A stretch of DNA of 64,000 nt. It comes from Siderastrea siderea (Eukaryota; Cnidaria; Anthozoa; Scleractinia; Rhizangiidae). Below, in pieces: positions 1 to 11,744 of the stretch. The notes under the pieces are model-generated. The model made no database searches and was not told where the DNA came from. It saw nothing but the letters and a program-made list of their open reading frames with translations. The stretch is taken from contig OZ034979.1 of NCBI GenBank assembly GCA_964030785.1, positions 41,981,484-42,045,483 of the forward strand. Reading direction: 5' to 3'. Both the position numbers and the translations under genes were made by a program. Within the stretch, counting starts at the first letter, position 1; the number at the start of each line of letters is the position of its first letter.

Positions 1-3000
1 AATGCCAACAAAGTTCAGGGGGAAATAAATGAACTTCAACGCCAGCAAAATCAAGGTAAGCTTACGTTATTACAGCTGAAGTTTGGACCGAATTTTTATT
101 TCCAGAGAACTTTAAAGTTTGCATCGTTAATGGTTGCTTCCACAGGAGATCATTCGAAAAGATTGAGATATGTAGTAATTTTCTGGATAACATATTGAAT
201 TCAACTACATTTCCATTCAGACATCAGGAAGTCAGGATAGAGGCTCAATTGACTTATGATAAAACGTTAAACAATTGATGCATGCCGTCAATCATTTAAG
301 CTATTGATTGACGGCATTGGCCTCCCTTGTGAGATCTCACCTAGCTATTTTTTGAAATGAAGTTCACATAAAAGTTCTTTGAAACTTTACTGGTTTTGTC
401 TCTCCATCTGTCTTTTTGTTTTTTTAATCTGGGGCTACATGTAGATCTCAGCACACCCATTTTAATCAATATTTAATTTCAAATACAGTGCCTACGGTGC
501 TGCAGTTGTCACAATGTACATAACAATTTGCGTTCAACCGACTGCACTCAGGAAAGCATGTACACTGTATATATATCCTTCATTTTAACCCTTTAACGCT
601 TGAGAGTGCCGTAATGGCACAAGATGCCATTACATGCTCAAAATTTGGTCAATTTGTGTGAAATTTGCACAACCATAAGATCTTGGAAAGATCTGCACAC
701 TGAAGGCATAAAATTGATCCCCCCTCCTATATGAGACTTGATTTACCACCCCTCCAACCTTTTGGAACATTTTCTTTTGTACTTTTAGGTTCAAGTTGAT
801 ATCTGACAACAAGCAGTGCACTGAGAGCTGCAAATTTAGCTATAGTTTAGGGCTATACCCAATATGTATGAGGACACTCCTTAGTCTAATCTGAGACCTC
901 TTCTATCCCTGTTAGTGTGTTTTATAGCATACCCCAGAACTTACCTTTCAAATGGTATATCACATGTGGTCTACTAGTTGATAGTTGCCAATTTAGAAAA
1001 ACTTGGCATTTACCTTGGACAGTAAAAGGTTAAGATCACCATACAAAACTAAAAAAAGATACGTGCTTGTTTCTTATTCTTAAAACGTGGCAAGCAAAAT
1101 ATAAAAAATTTTGGTGATTCCTTAAGTAACTGTCAACTGCAGGAGTGCTAGTTGTACTAACTTTCTTTGATTAAACCCATTGACTATGGGACTGTAGGAC
1201 TGTGGGAGCACTGGTCTTATTAACTGAGACTAAGGTCGTGTTCTATTGAGATCAACCGTTTCAACGAAAACCGGGTTTGGTTAAAACAGATAAGGTTCCT
1301 GAATAGAACACATTTTGAACCGTTTTTGGTTGACACTTCTTCTGCCAGCATTGGCAAGATGGCGAAAGGCCGACTCGTTGCTTTGATTGTCTTTCAAGAA
1401 CTGTTAGAAGAACTGGTTCTGCCACAAAGTGAATCGGTCGATGAATTAGAATTATATTTAGTAACATGTTTTGGTTAGACTGTGACTGCATCAAGCGGGA
1501 AACCTCTCCCACATCAAGGTTCTGAAAATCGTCTTTTAAAAAGAGCACCATTCTTGTTTGTTGACAATTTCATCATGACGACATACATGTACACACTGGA
1601 GCAGTTTATGCACAAATAGTGATGCAAAGTATGAAAACTGATGCTTGCTAACCTACCCATCGTTTTCAACCATTTCAACTGAGTTTGAGCTGGTTGAAAA
1701 AGTTGATCAACCAAACCAACCGAAAACAGTTTCTCCCAATAGAACACCAAAACCTCAATCAACCAAACTAACTAAAATCAGTTGATCCCAATAGAACATG
1801 GCCTAATTTATTATTCTGTGGCTGACGGACCGTGGGAGCAGAGTGTTACATGCATGCATCTGACAGGAAATGTACGGAATTTTCTTTTCAGATTGGATAC
1901 TTCCCAAGTAATATTGCTAGGTTTTGTCGTATTTTGGCTGGGGCTTAACTCATTTCCGTCACGCAAGAAAGTAGCAAAATTGACCACGACGGATGTTTTA
2001 TTTAATATCTCAACTGACATTTACAGCAATGTGAGCTACATTATCTCATTTGAAAGGGGATGAAATGGGCTTCTCAGGACAAAATAGATCTCATCATAAA
2101 AACACATACTATTTCTGAAAAAATTCTTACTTAACATAAAACAACATAAATTATTCATATAATTGAGGAAAAAAGTAAATTCTTCCAAAATGATGATGTA
2201 ATTGTATAGAGATGTTAAAAAGAAAAATGTTCCATATCATATCGGCAAAACATCCTGAAAATTTGGCTGAAAAGGAATAAAACTGAAATTAGTTATGATT
2301 TTTTTATCTCAACCATCCTAGGAGCATTTCTCCGTGGCAAACACATAATCACCTCAGCGGGGGATTGAATTACGCGTCCCTCTTTGCTCGACCAAAATCG
2401 GTAAAAAAAAAAGATTTCGTCCAAAATTATTGCACTTTTCACTCTCAAATATGAATTTATAGACACATTTTATGATATAGGCAAGAATTCTGAAGTAGGA
2501 GGACGACACGAAGAGTGTATCTTCGCATTTCAAGAACATATTTTCAACTGCGTCACTGTTGCTAAACCTCGTGTTGGAAAGTTTATTGATCGCTTACCTT
2601 GATTCTTCGCTCTGATTTTCGAGCTGCCGCTCCAAATAACACTCTTTGTCACTTGAAAAACCTTCGAGCTCCTCATCGGAATTCTAAATCGTTTCGGAAA
2701 TGACTCCTGGATTGACAAATTCTACTCAGAATCTCTTCGGGGCGGACGCCATATTGAACAATCAAAATATGTTATTTTAAAAAATTCGTCATGTAGGACA
2801 CATTTAAGTGTCTTAGCCCAAAATCGCCAGGTAATTGGCTACATTTATCAACTTCCTGTACTCCAAATTTGGAGGCAAACGGAAGTAACGCCATTTTTTG
2901 CGAATTTTTTATCATTTCCCGACTTGAGCGTCGGGTATTTAAAGAGCGTGACGGAAAAGAGTTAAGGGTTAATTTATACTGTATGGTGTTAACATTTCCG

Positions 3001-6000
3001 TGGTATTCATATAAAAATTACCGTAAACACCGGCATATAAGCCGCACCTTTTTACCCTAAAACTTTGCTCAAAATCAGGGGTGTGGCTTACCTGCAAGAA
3101 CATCTGGACAAAAATTTGTAATTTTCCTTGAATCATCCCCAAAACACCAAATAAAGTCAAAACGGTACCAGGCTATCTTCGAGAACTTGCGTGGTAAATG
3201 GCCCACTGTTTCTCCGTTGTTGTTGCCGATGGATGGCTTCCAAATATCCTTGTAAACATGGAAGGTCTGGAAGCCACGAACAGCTGAAGAAATCGCTAAA
3301 ACCTTCATTTCAGTTTGCTTTGCGAATAAATGAAGCGACAACACTTGTTACCAGTATTCTCTTTTCTCATCAAAAGCCAAGATACGCAACTGAACGGCCG
3401 AATGAACTTACTCACAAATTTTCGGGCTTGAATAGCTTTAACTGGAAAAATGCTGGGGAAAAGTTCATCGGGGAAAGTGGTCTTGTGTTCAAGTACGTTT
3501 ACATAACTTTTTGATACTTGTTTTGAGGATTAAAATGCATGTTTGAGTCTTATTCAGACTACAAATTAAATAACCGATCCATAGTTAACCCTTTAATGCC
3601 CAAGAGTGCCATTTGTCACAAGATGCCATTACATGCTCAATATTTGGTCAATTTGTGTGAAATTTGCACAACCAAAAGTTCTTGGAAAGATCTGCACACT
3701 GAAGGCATAAAATTGAACCCCCCTCCTATATGAGACTTGGTTTACCACCCCTCCAACTTTTGGAACTTTTTCCCTTTGTAATTTTCAGTTCAAGTTGATA
3801 TCTGACAACAAGTAGTGCACCGAGAGCTGCAAATTTATCCATAGTTTAGGGATATACCCAATATGTATGAGAAATAGGAAAATTTTGAACGTTTTCCTTT
3901 TTTCATTTTGGACACTTCTCAGTCTAATCTGAGCCATCCTCCTTCCCTGTTAGTGTGATTTACAGCACGTCCTTGAAATAACCTTTCAAATGGTATATCA
4001 CATGGGGTCTACCAGTTCATTGTTGCCAATTTAGAAAAACTTGGCATTTACCTTGGGCGGGAAAGGGTTAAGAAGGACTTCACTTCAGCCAATATCTTCA
4101 TTAAATGAAATGACTCGGCTATGAATTTTTTCCAAAAAAATTTTTTGTCCAAAACTTAAGGTTCTAAACTCGGGGTGCGGCTTATCTGCGAGTGCGGCTT
4201 ATACGCCGGTGTTTACAGTATTCAAACTACCATTTTTGCTCTCTGTTGATAACTTTGGAAGATATTGCTTGTTTTGATGAGTGAAATCCTTTTTTGCAGG
4301 TGACAAGCATTTCCAAATTGATCCAAATTGCTGCTTGATTTGGTTGTTGCTTTAAATGGCTGTTCCTTCAGTTCATTCAAAAGTTAACTTTTAGTCCCAA
4401 CAAAACAGGAATCAGGATTTTTTATAACATATTTTGTCACGCAATGACTAAATGGAGGAGACACCAACCGCCAGGGTATTGGCTGAAAGAATGTTTGTTC
4501 ATGTTGTTGCATGCATCTGGAAAACCTGTTGCTGTCTCTGGATGAATTACCTGAACAAAACAATAGTGTGAAGCCTTTCTGGCATTTGGCAGAAATCACA
4601 TCTTTTTTAAGTCTGTGGTCGAGATTCTTAAGTTTGACCTTCAGGTGAAAGTTGTTGAGTACATGCACTTTCCTTCGGTACTTTTTGTCATATTTTACAA
4701 AGTAATGTCTAATATTTGAGATTGTGGAGTGTGAAAATTGAATTAAAAGATGTTGAACAGTACAGTGTACAATGTACCTTCATACAAACTGGTTGTTCTG
4801 TTCCTTTGCATTGTGAAAATAGCATTTGGTTTTAGTCTAGTTTTATGTGCGGTCTTCCTTCTTGGAGTTAAAGGTAATAGTTTTAATAAATGTGTGCATG
4901 AATGTACATAGGTTCTCAAGTTGAGGGACGAAGGATTACTATTGAGGTTCAGTCAAGTAAAGATTTGGCCTCCATCACAGTGGATGGAACAAAGGTAAGG
5001 TTTGTGACAAGGCTCAAAATTGCACGTTTCTGATGCACACTTTGGCCAAGAGTCATAAATTAATAAGAAACAGACGAGGGGGGAAAAAGCCCTATGTGCC
5101 ACACAAGCTGGAAAGTAGAGTAATAAGGGTTGAGGCTCACAGACATAGTGAAACATTGTGCACTACATCTAACACAATTTTAACATTGCACTATGTATTC
5201 AATCCTGAAATTGCTGTGAAACACAAAGTTCATATTTAGAATGAAATGGTTATTCTGTACTCTGTAGGTGCTGCAATTTTGTTGTGCATGATTCTGCAAC
5301 ATCTGTCCAGACCCATTATTAAAAGATGGGTAGCTTGAACTTTGAGGAATGAAATAATAAATGTCATAAATGTCTGGTGTGTTCTGTGCAGTACTTTGTA
5401 CTGGTTTTATTAGGCTGTCAAGCACTTTTACTAAAATATTTGTCTGTCTGTTTTTGTTTTCAACTGTTGTCACCCTGTCTGACATACATTTGATCCCAAT
5501 TTTCGAGGTGTTGGAAGGTACTGATGAGCAGGCAAGGGGTGTCAACGTTGCGGTACTCAACCAAATGACAGGTGCTGTCATGGCAACCAGGGCATTTGAT
5601 ACGTTTGCCAGTAAAGAGGATTCTGATGCTTTAGTTCTATTTATCAACATGATTTCAGATGGCCGAATATTATGCTTTGCAATACGGGTGAGCTTTCTTG
5701 TGACTACTAAATGTGGTATGATCATGATTACTTGAACTGTGAACAAACAATGAAACTGTTGTTTATTACATTATGCTGTGCAAGGTGGTTGTAACGTTTG
5801 AGTCTGGAGATGAAATCCTTAAGTGTCACCATTCAAGTATAAGCTATTGAGCAGTGCTTTCCTGTGGTGTTGTTTGTCTCCAACTCTTAAGCAATAAGTA
5901 AAGGGGTATTTAATAATTTGCTCTTTTTTCAGGATGAGGGAACATATCAGCTGAAGAAGACGGCACGGAATCTCATGAGCACGCTTGGTAGTGAAAACTT

Positions 6001-9000
6001 TAAGAACCTCAACTTCAGAGACACATGGGCCTTTGTTGTGCAGAAGCGAGGGGCTGTGAGTGCAGAAGGACACAGGAAGGCACCTAATTTTGACACTTGG
6101 GCAGAGCCCCTAACAATTCAGGCCCTGGTAACATTACAGTCTGAGGACGGTACATCTTGTTCATGGGAAGACAGTGATGAAACAAGGAGAAGAAAAGAAT
6201 TCTGTCAGAAGTTTGAAGGTTATGGCAGTGTCTGTAGCTGTAAGTAGTAATTGATTTATTCAACTATGCAGTTTCCATTAGTATTAAAATGTTAAAATGC
6301 TTTTTCTTGCTGAACTTTATGCCCATTGTGAGCTCAACAGCCTTTAAGTTGGCTTTCTCTGTGTATCTCCATGATTGGCTCTCTCCAACTATCAATGTAA
6401 GCTTTTCTTGTGTATTTTGTTGTATACGGTCACATTGTAATTCCTGAGCCTGAATCTGAAAGATTCAACTTGTAGCAGAACTTCCTCAATTTGCAGTTTG
6501 ATTTCAAGTTTTGGACTCTTAGATTTCTTCCAAATTTGTAAAACATTTTTCTCTTTCCAGACAGCCATCAAAATTAATTCGGGTTAGATAGTTAAAAGTG
6601 TGGATATTTTATACAATAACATGTATTTTAAAGAGATCCCTGTTAAATTTCCATGGTTGTATTAAATTCCAGGTTCAAACCCTGCCCCGCTGGACATCAA
6701 AACAGACCCTTTGCCAAATGGTGAGAAAATGACGCTCCCGGTTGCAATTATTGCCAGCAACAGACCAAACTACCTGTACCGCATGCTTCGCTCTGTTCTG
6801 TCTGCCCAAGGTGCAGATCCAAGCAAAATAACAGTATTTATTGATGGATATTTTGAGGAGCCTCTGGCTGTTGCCCGACTGTTTGGCATCAGAGGAATCC
6901 AGCACACGCCTATCAGTAGCAAGAATGCAAGAATATCTCAGGTGACTATGGGTAGCCTGGTGAAATATGTGATGTTGGCTCTGCATACCTACAGTGGCTT
7001 CAGCCTAGCATGTACAGTTGTATTGTCTCCTTAGATAAGAAACAAGTAATAACAAGTAATAATTTTTCTGTCAACAGCACTACAAGGCAAGTTTAACTAC
7101 AACGTTCAATTTGTATCCCGACACACAGTTCATGATCATACTGGAGGAGGATTTGGATGTGTCAACTGACATCTTCTGGTATTTCCACCAGTTGCTGCCA
7201 GTACTTGAGGAAGATCAAAGTTTGTATTGTGTGTCAGCATGGAATGATCAGGTAACTGGTTAAGGGGGCTATACATAGCTACATGTGCCTGGTGAATGAA
7301 AGGGGTTAGTTTCCAAGGAAACTGTGGTGCTGGTGTGTCGAGCGTTTGCCCTTCGTCAGACCAATTAATGGAATGGTGGGTTGCGTGTGGTTTGTATGTC
7401 GAACGGTGGGGCTACGCTATTTCATTTATATGTGGAAACATGGCAACGTAAAAAACAATAATAAATGAGTTGAATTGAAAGCGTTCATTGTTTCCATGGG
7501 GATTAAGAGTGCTAATTTGAAAGATGAATTTTTGCTCCAATTCTTTGCGGCTTTCCATGTTGCCCTCGTGTAGGGAAAGGACGCAGACCGTCATGTGTTT
7601 GTTAGAAGATTGAAGAGATTGAAGTGTTGGGCGACTGGTTAGGATGCGTCTGTACATGTAGCAGGGTTTGCTTTGCGTTTCAGTTGAAAACTTTTCCATT
7701 TCTGGCCAAGGTTGTGTTTTTTACCCCTTGGGTGTAAAATACGTACACCGTCATTACATATTAATCTTTTTGTTTTAAAGCAGAGCGCTATTTTCAATGA
7801 AGTCTGTATGCTTTTCCACTTTATATTCTCTTCACTGCGTGCCCTCTGCCTCATTGCATTTGATCATTATATGGGTTTTGTTTTTCAGGGTTACGAGCAC
7901 ACGGTTGGTGACCCTGCCATGTTATACCGTATAGAAACCATGCCAGGCCTTGGCTGGTAAGTTGGCTCAGTAATCACCCTACATCTCTGGCCATGCGTCT
8001 TTAGATAGCGTACCGCTCCGCAGTGTCTCTTACAGATGCTTTTAAGTTAGCGGAAACTTAGTAAAATATTCTGGTGTATCCTTTGTTGGAATGGAAGCCT
8101 AATGCTACGGAAACAAGAGTTCTAAATAGACATCTTAAATTCCCCTTTCCTGCCTCGTGATCCCGCCATCCCTTTCCAGCCTGAATCCTCATGCTGATCC
8201 CACTTTGTAATGTCATTTCACTTGCTAATCTGTGATAACTATACTAAGTCGCTAAACTCTTGTGCTTGAGCTTACCTGCCCAGCTCTCTAGTACGCATTA
8301 CGGATCTATGTTTCGCATTTTGTATGCAGGGTTCTGAAACGTAAGTTGTACAAAGAAGAACTAGAACCAAAATGGCCGACACCAGACAAATTCTGGGACT
8401 GGGATATGTGGATGAGACTTCCGGAAAACAGACTGGACAGGGAGTGTATAATCCCTGATATTTCCCGCACTTATCACTTTGGGTCAAAAGGACTCAACAT
8501 GCATCCGTACTTCCAAGAGGTGTATTTTAAGAAACACGCGCTTAACACCGAGACAAACGTTCAGTTTGACGTAGAAAAAGTGAAGAAGGATAACTATGAG
8601 AAAGAGATCGAGCGTTTACTAAGGTAAGCAGCACATAATAGTATCAGTTGCCCTTGTTGATTTTGGTAGCCTTCTCTTAAGTCAGTCTTAATACAGATTG
8701 TATAATCGAATCACTGTAGTTAGTTGATAACGATGAACCAGTCTTTGATTGCAGTGTGGTGAATGGGGATGGATATTTCATCCGGTGTCCTAGCGGATTT
8801 GGACCCCCTTGAACGTACCCCGCCCCCCGCCCCCCCGAAGTAAATCGGCTAGCAAGAAAATGGACCCCTGGAACAAATCCGCTAGCGGATATGGACCCTC
8901 GTAGGTCCAAATCGTCTGACGGATTTTAGGGTAAACGGCTTAACTGCCAATAAGCCGCAAACGCAGAAACTAATTTATTAAACAACGCCGCGCTTGAAAG

Positions 9001-9798
9001 CAAAAATAAAGTGTATGTTCTTCGTTCTTAGAACGTACCGCGAGAATGATGGCCTCGTTCTAATAACTTGCCGTTGCAAAAGAAAATTATTGTGTTAATA
9101 AGGGGGGGTCCGAATCCGCGGGAGGGGTCCATATCCGCTAGCGGATTCGGACCAGGGGGGTCCAAATCCGCTAGCGGATATGGACCAGGGGGTTCCAAAC
9201 CCACTAGCGGATATGGACCGGGAGATGCAAATCCGTAGGGGGTCCAAATCCGCTGTGACACCGGTTTAGCGAACTTGGATTTACGCCAATAGATAGCATA
9301 ACAGAAATAGATCGACCTTTTGTTTGTTTAATTTTTGGCTGGCATGTGCGCAGACGTCCCCTCAGCTTTCCATTGCGTGGTTTGCATTGAGGAAAGAGTT
9401 GAATAAAAGGCCGTATAGGTCAAGCAATTCTTGAGGGCTTCTGTAATTTTTTTCTCATTTAGCTGTCATGCTTGTGTCTTTGCAGCTCTTCAAAAACTTT
9501 GGACCACTCTAAAAATCCTTGCGCCAATGAGGACTTCGTTCCTGAAGAAAAAGGCAAAAGCTTTTTATTTTACATTAAAATGGACCACCCTACAGATTGG
9601 GTCACGTGGAAGGGATTAGCCAAATGCCTCAAGATATGGGATTTGGATGTGCGGGGATTCCACAAGAGCATGTGGCGGCTATGGATTAAGGGAAATCACG
9701 TGTTAATAGTGGGTTGCCCGGCTTCACCTTACTGCACTCACAAACCCGCTGATGTGACTCCTATTTTTATACCTAAGAAGGAAAACGAACAGTCGTAG
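1..9798 (+). CDS. POMGNT1: POMGNT1-like glycosyltransferase, copy A (5' partial)
   Basis: Family role: Golgi type II enzyme transferring GlcNAc in beta-1,2 linkage to O-mannose on glycoproteins such as alpha-dystroglycan. Exons read from splice sites and phase: 1-55 (partial), 4912-4994, 5508-5687, 5933-6239, 6673-6941, 7078-7251, 7889-7956, 8330-8623, 9486-9798 (stop TAG 9796-9798). These total 1743 nt, or 580 residues, with all junction phases compatible. Exons 2-4 encode the ILEI/FAM3-like stem domain ([18 protein letters not shown]). The GT13 catalytic domain follows, with nucleotide-sugar region [14 protein letters not shown], metal site ILEEDLD in the 174-nt exon, then FWDWDMWM and [13 protein letters not shown]. 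The membrane anchor exon lies left of the window. Intron 1 (about 4.9 kb) is filled with DNA transposons. The family call is strong. The 1-55 exon rests on phase and position only. Confidence 0.88.
589..1029. mobile_element. TTAA-flanked MITE, copy 1
   Basis: A 441-bp element flanked by TTAA at 585-588 and 1030-1033. The termini CCCTTTA and (reverse) CCTTTTA form a short inverted repeat. The body is a diverged copy of 3589-4068, sharing long stretches such as CAAGATGCCATTACATGCTC. The TTAA duplication and CCC-type terminus point to a piggyBac-like non-autonomous element. It has no coding capacity and lies in intron 1 of POMGNT1-like copy A. Confidence 0.75.
1234..1803. mobile_element. TAA-flanked MITE (Harbinger-like)
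   Basis: A 570-bp element with terminal inverted repeats of about 23 bp. The left end begins GGTCGTGTTCTATTG and the reversed right end begins GGCCATGTTCTATTG. Both sides carry the direct repeat TAA (1231-1233 and 1804-1806). A 3-bp TWA duplication and GG-start termini fit PIF/Harbinger. Inside are repeated blocks rich in TTGGTTGA-type sequence. No transposase is visible. Confidence 0.7.
1949..2961. mobile_element. TTAA-flanked piggyBac-like element with transposase remnant
   Basis: A 1013-bp element flanked by TTAA (1945-1948 and 2962-2965). Its terminal inverted repeats are CTCATTTCCGTCACGC on the left and CTCTTTTCCGTCACGC reversed from the right. It contains a decayed minus-strand first exon resembling the acidic N-terminus of piggyBac-type transposases (2598-2752). 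The rest of a transposase is missing, so it is an internally deleted copy. Confidence 0.7.
2598..2752 (-). pseudogene. Broken transposase first exon
   Basis: Minus strand. An ATG at 2752 opens a short exon ending at a GTAAGC donor after 2598. The reading frame is broken by two stop codons, after residue 8 and about residue 23. The surviving part includes the acidic stretch [14 protein letters not shown], of the kind found at the start of piggyBac/PGBD-type transposases. The family call is inference from composition and from the TTAA-flanked host element. No catalytic domain remains. Confidence 0.5.
3021..4218. mobile_element. TA-flanked DNA element with nested MITE
   Basis: A 1198-bp element with inverted termini. 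The left end is CCGTAAACACCGGCATATAA and the reversed right end is CTGTAAACACCGGCGTATAA, each followed by GCCGCAC. Flanking TA is present on both sides, as for Tc1/mariner-type insertions. A second element (3589-4068) is nested inside, so the original element was about 0.7 kb. No intact transposase is seen. Confidence 0.7.
3589..4068. mobile_element. TTAA-flanked MITE, copy 2 (nested)
   Basis: A 480-bp relative of 589-1029, in the same orientation, flanked by TTAA (3585-3588 and 4069-4072). Its ends are CCCTTTAATGCCCAAG on the left and CCCTTTCCCGCCCAAG reversed from the right. It lies inside the TA-flanked element 3021-4218 and so is younger than that element. Confidence 0.78.
5735..5875 (+). 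repeat. Dispersed repeat fragment
   Basis: Intronic segment containing GAAATCCTTAAGTGT followed by ACCATTCAAG and GCTATTGAGCAGTGCTTTCC. Related copies occur at about 18440-18500 and 38160-38260. It is an interspersed repeat of unknown class. No ends or duplications could be fixed. Confidence 0.45.
7300..7390. repeat. Fragment of hairpin MITE family
   Basis: Carries GTTAGTTTCCAAGGAAACTG, GGTGCTG and GTTTGCCCTTCGTCAG. These are also found, partly in reverse, at the complete hairpin copy around 31541-31705. It is an incomplete copy in intron 6 of POMGNT1-like copy A. Confidence 0.45.
8782..9264. mobile_element. Inverted-terminus element of palindromic repeats
   Basis: Ends are CCGGTGTCCTAGCGGATTTG on the left and CCGGTGTCACAGCGGATTTG reversed from the right, both followed by GACCCCC. 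The interior is several degenerate units of about 30 bp containing the palindrome CCGCTAGCGG and the words GGATATGGACC and GGTCCAAATCC. It is GC-rich compared with its surroundings. It lies in the last intron of POMGNT1-like copy A. The superfamily is unknown because no clear target-site duplication was found. Confidence 0.6.
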
Positions 9799-9919
9799 TA
9801 TTTGCAAAGCGGTTTTCTGATGACTTGCGGAAATATTTTATATGCACTTGATTGGGTTTTGTTTTAATACTAAGCTAATTATGACTTCCTGTACTTTATT
9901 GAATCCAGCGCAGTTTCTC

Positions 9920-11002
9920 GCGTTTACAACCAGGGCGGAAAAAGGTTGGGCGATGAAACGAGCAGTCCGCTCTTCAAGCGATGTGTGATGCGGAGAAGGA
10001 CTGGCACGAGCGCTCTTTCCGCGCTTCCGGTGCGTTTGGAGGCCGGCAAAATTTACCTTTCAACAAACCGGAAATCTCATTTTCTTTCTGTATTTTTCAG
10101 CCAGCCGTGCACTATGATTAAAACGTTTTTTCACAGTCCTGGCTCACAGCTTAAAATGCTTATGTCTGCGTGGACATTAGTCAGTCTTTTTCACAGTAAG
10201 TTCCCGAAAAATGCGTTCAATTTGAGAGCGTCGAATGCTTGCTCTTGCCGAAAAACATGACATGGTTGTCTTTCCTCGTCTCTTTTAAAAAAGCTCCAGA
10301 TTACTCCACCCTAAATCTTACATATATTAAAGGCCGATAAATTTTACATGACATAATAAAAAATTAGCTGGAGATATTTGGAGATAGTGGCGTTTTGCAA
10401 CTGTAAACTTTGCCTCCTTGCAACGCGCCATGGCGATGATTCGTCGCAACGCCGGCAACTGTATGTAAACAAATTAAAAGTGAAATTAAATTTGCAGATT
10501 TCTCCTCCCTTTATCTCACAAAAACAAAGCAAAGAAAACCGTCTAAACTGAGGAGCAATTCTATTTGTAGTGCCTAAAGAAACAGACAAGCATAGGAGAG
10601 GTTTTGGGGAAAAAAGAAGAAGAAGCGCGAAGTTAATGTTGATTTGATTTAATTAATTAATTAGGGACGTGTCCTGATTAACCTTGCACGAGCTGCACGA
10701 ATTATAAATACGCGTCATGCCACGCGTCATCCAAACGCCATTTTCCATCTTTTTACTTTGCTCTACTCGTTTTTAGACAGTTTTTTAGCATCGATTAAGG
10801 CGGAAAAGACAAAGAAAAGATAACCCAAAGTTAACGTTTTTCGGAAACTATTAATAGATTATTAGGATTTTGAATTTGGATCTTTGAATTTTGAACTTTG
10901 GTCTAGCACCCAATTCGATCCCAGTCCACTGCATCACACCTTTTTGCTCGGACACGCTCGTTTCATCGCCCAACCTTTCCCCGCCCTGTTTACAACCGGT
11001 TG
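9920..11002. repeat. Inverted repeat pair downstream of copy A
   Basis: A left arm at about 9920-10003 and a right arm at about 10916-11002 are inverted copies. They share AAGGTTGGGCGATGAAACGAGC-type sequence and GTGTGATGC. About 0.9 kb lies between them, including a TATAAATA at 10703-10710. The left arm begins about 120 bp after the copy A stop codon. It may be a foldback or MITE-type element. No target-site duplication was identified. Confidence 0.5.
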
Positions 11003-11491
11003 CATATCTCCGCGCGTGATGCTTGTTGGTTGCTTGGTGCCGGTTGCGTGTTTTCGTGTTTTCCTGCGCTTGGCACCTTCTTCATGACATATCTTCGCGT
11101 TATGTTTAGTACAATGCACTATATGAGGCGTAGTGATTGGCTGTGTCGTTATCCTGTTTTTAGCTTTACAGTTATTAGAAAACCGCTCTTAAACGTTGTT
11201 ATCGATGTGACTGGCAACTATTGGAGCAGTGCACACTACACCTGTTCTGCGAAGGTCTTCGGGTAATCATCGGAAGTGTTCGTTTCGTGTGAACCGAAGT
11301 CGGTGATGGTGTCATTCACCGTTATCAGAATAATATAATAAAAATAAACAGATTTCTAACAGTTTTAAGTCTCACCACACATGACGTATTGCTCTTCCTA
11401 GCAGTATGTAGATGTATGTCACATATTAACTTGATTAACATCACACTACGAGTCTCTGTAGCTCAGTGGTCAGTCTTTTTTGTTATTATTT

Positions 11492-11744
11492 AAACTCGGG
11501 CATATAATGCATGTTAGGGTTACCAAACATGGTCTTCTGTGTAGTCACCTTACCATCAAGGGTACATAAGAGGGCCTAGATGGGGGTCGGGGGTCGGAAT
11601 AACTATCAACACTAAAATATAAGGCCATTTAACAGCTAACAGAAAAAAATTCGCTGTAACAGTTAAAATAAACCTCATCTAGGCCCTCTACATAAGGAAA
11701 TTACAGAGACCATATGTTTGGTAACCTAACGTGCCCAAACTCGA
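11492..11744. mobile_element. MITE with ~90-bp inverted arms
   Basis: The two ends are inverted copies over about 90 bp. The left contains GTTAGGGTTACCAAACATGG and AGAGGGCCTAGATG. The reversed right contains GTTAGGTTACCAAACATATG and AGAGGGCCTAGATG. There is no coding content. The superfamily is not determined. Confidence 0.55.

Noticed and set aside
5180..5746. Minus-strand 188-residue frame opposite copy A exon 3
   Set aside because: It is a shadow of the plus-strand ILEI-domain exon, which has correct splice phases and family similarity.
10703..10710. TATAAATA as a promoter
   Set aside because: It lies inside an inverted-repeat block with no credible gene start downstream.
11455..11480. 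tRNA-like box A (TAGCTCAGTGGTCAG)
   Set aside because: No box B or cloverleaf follows. The sequence runs into T-rich DNA.
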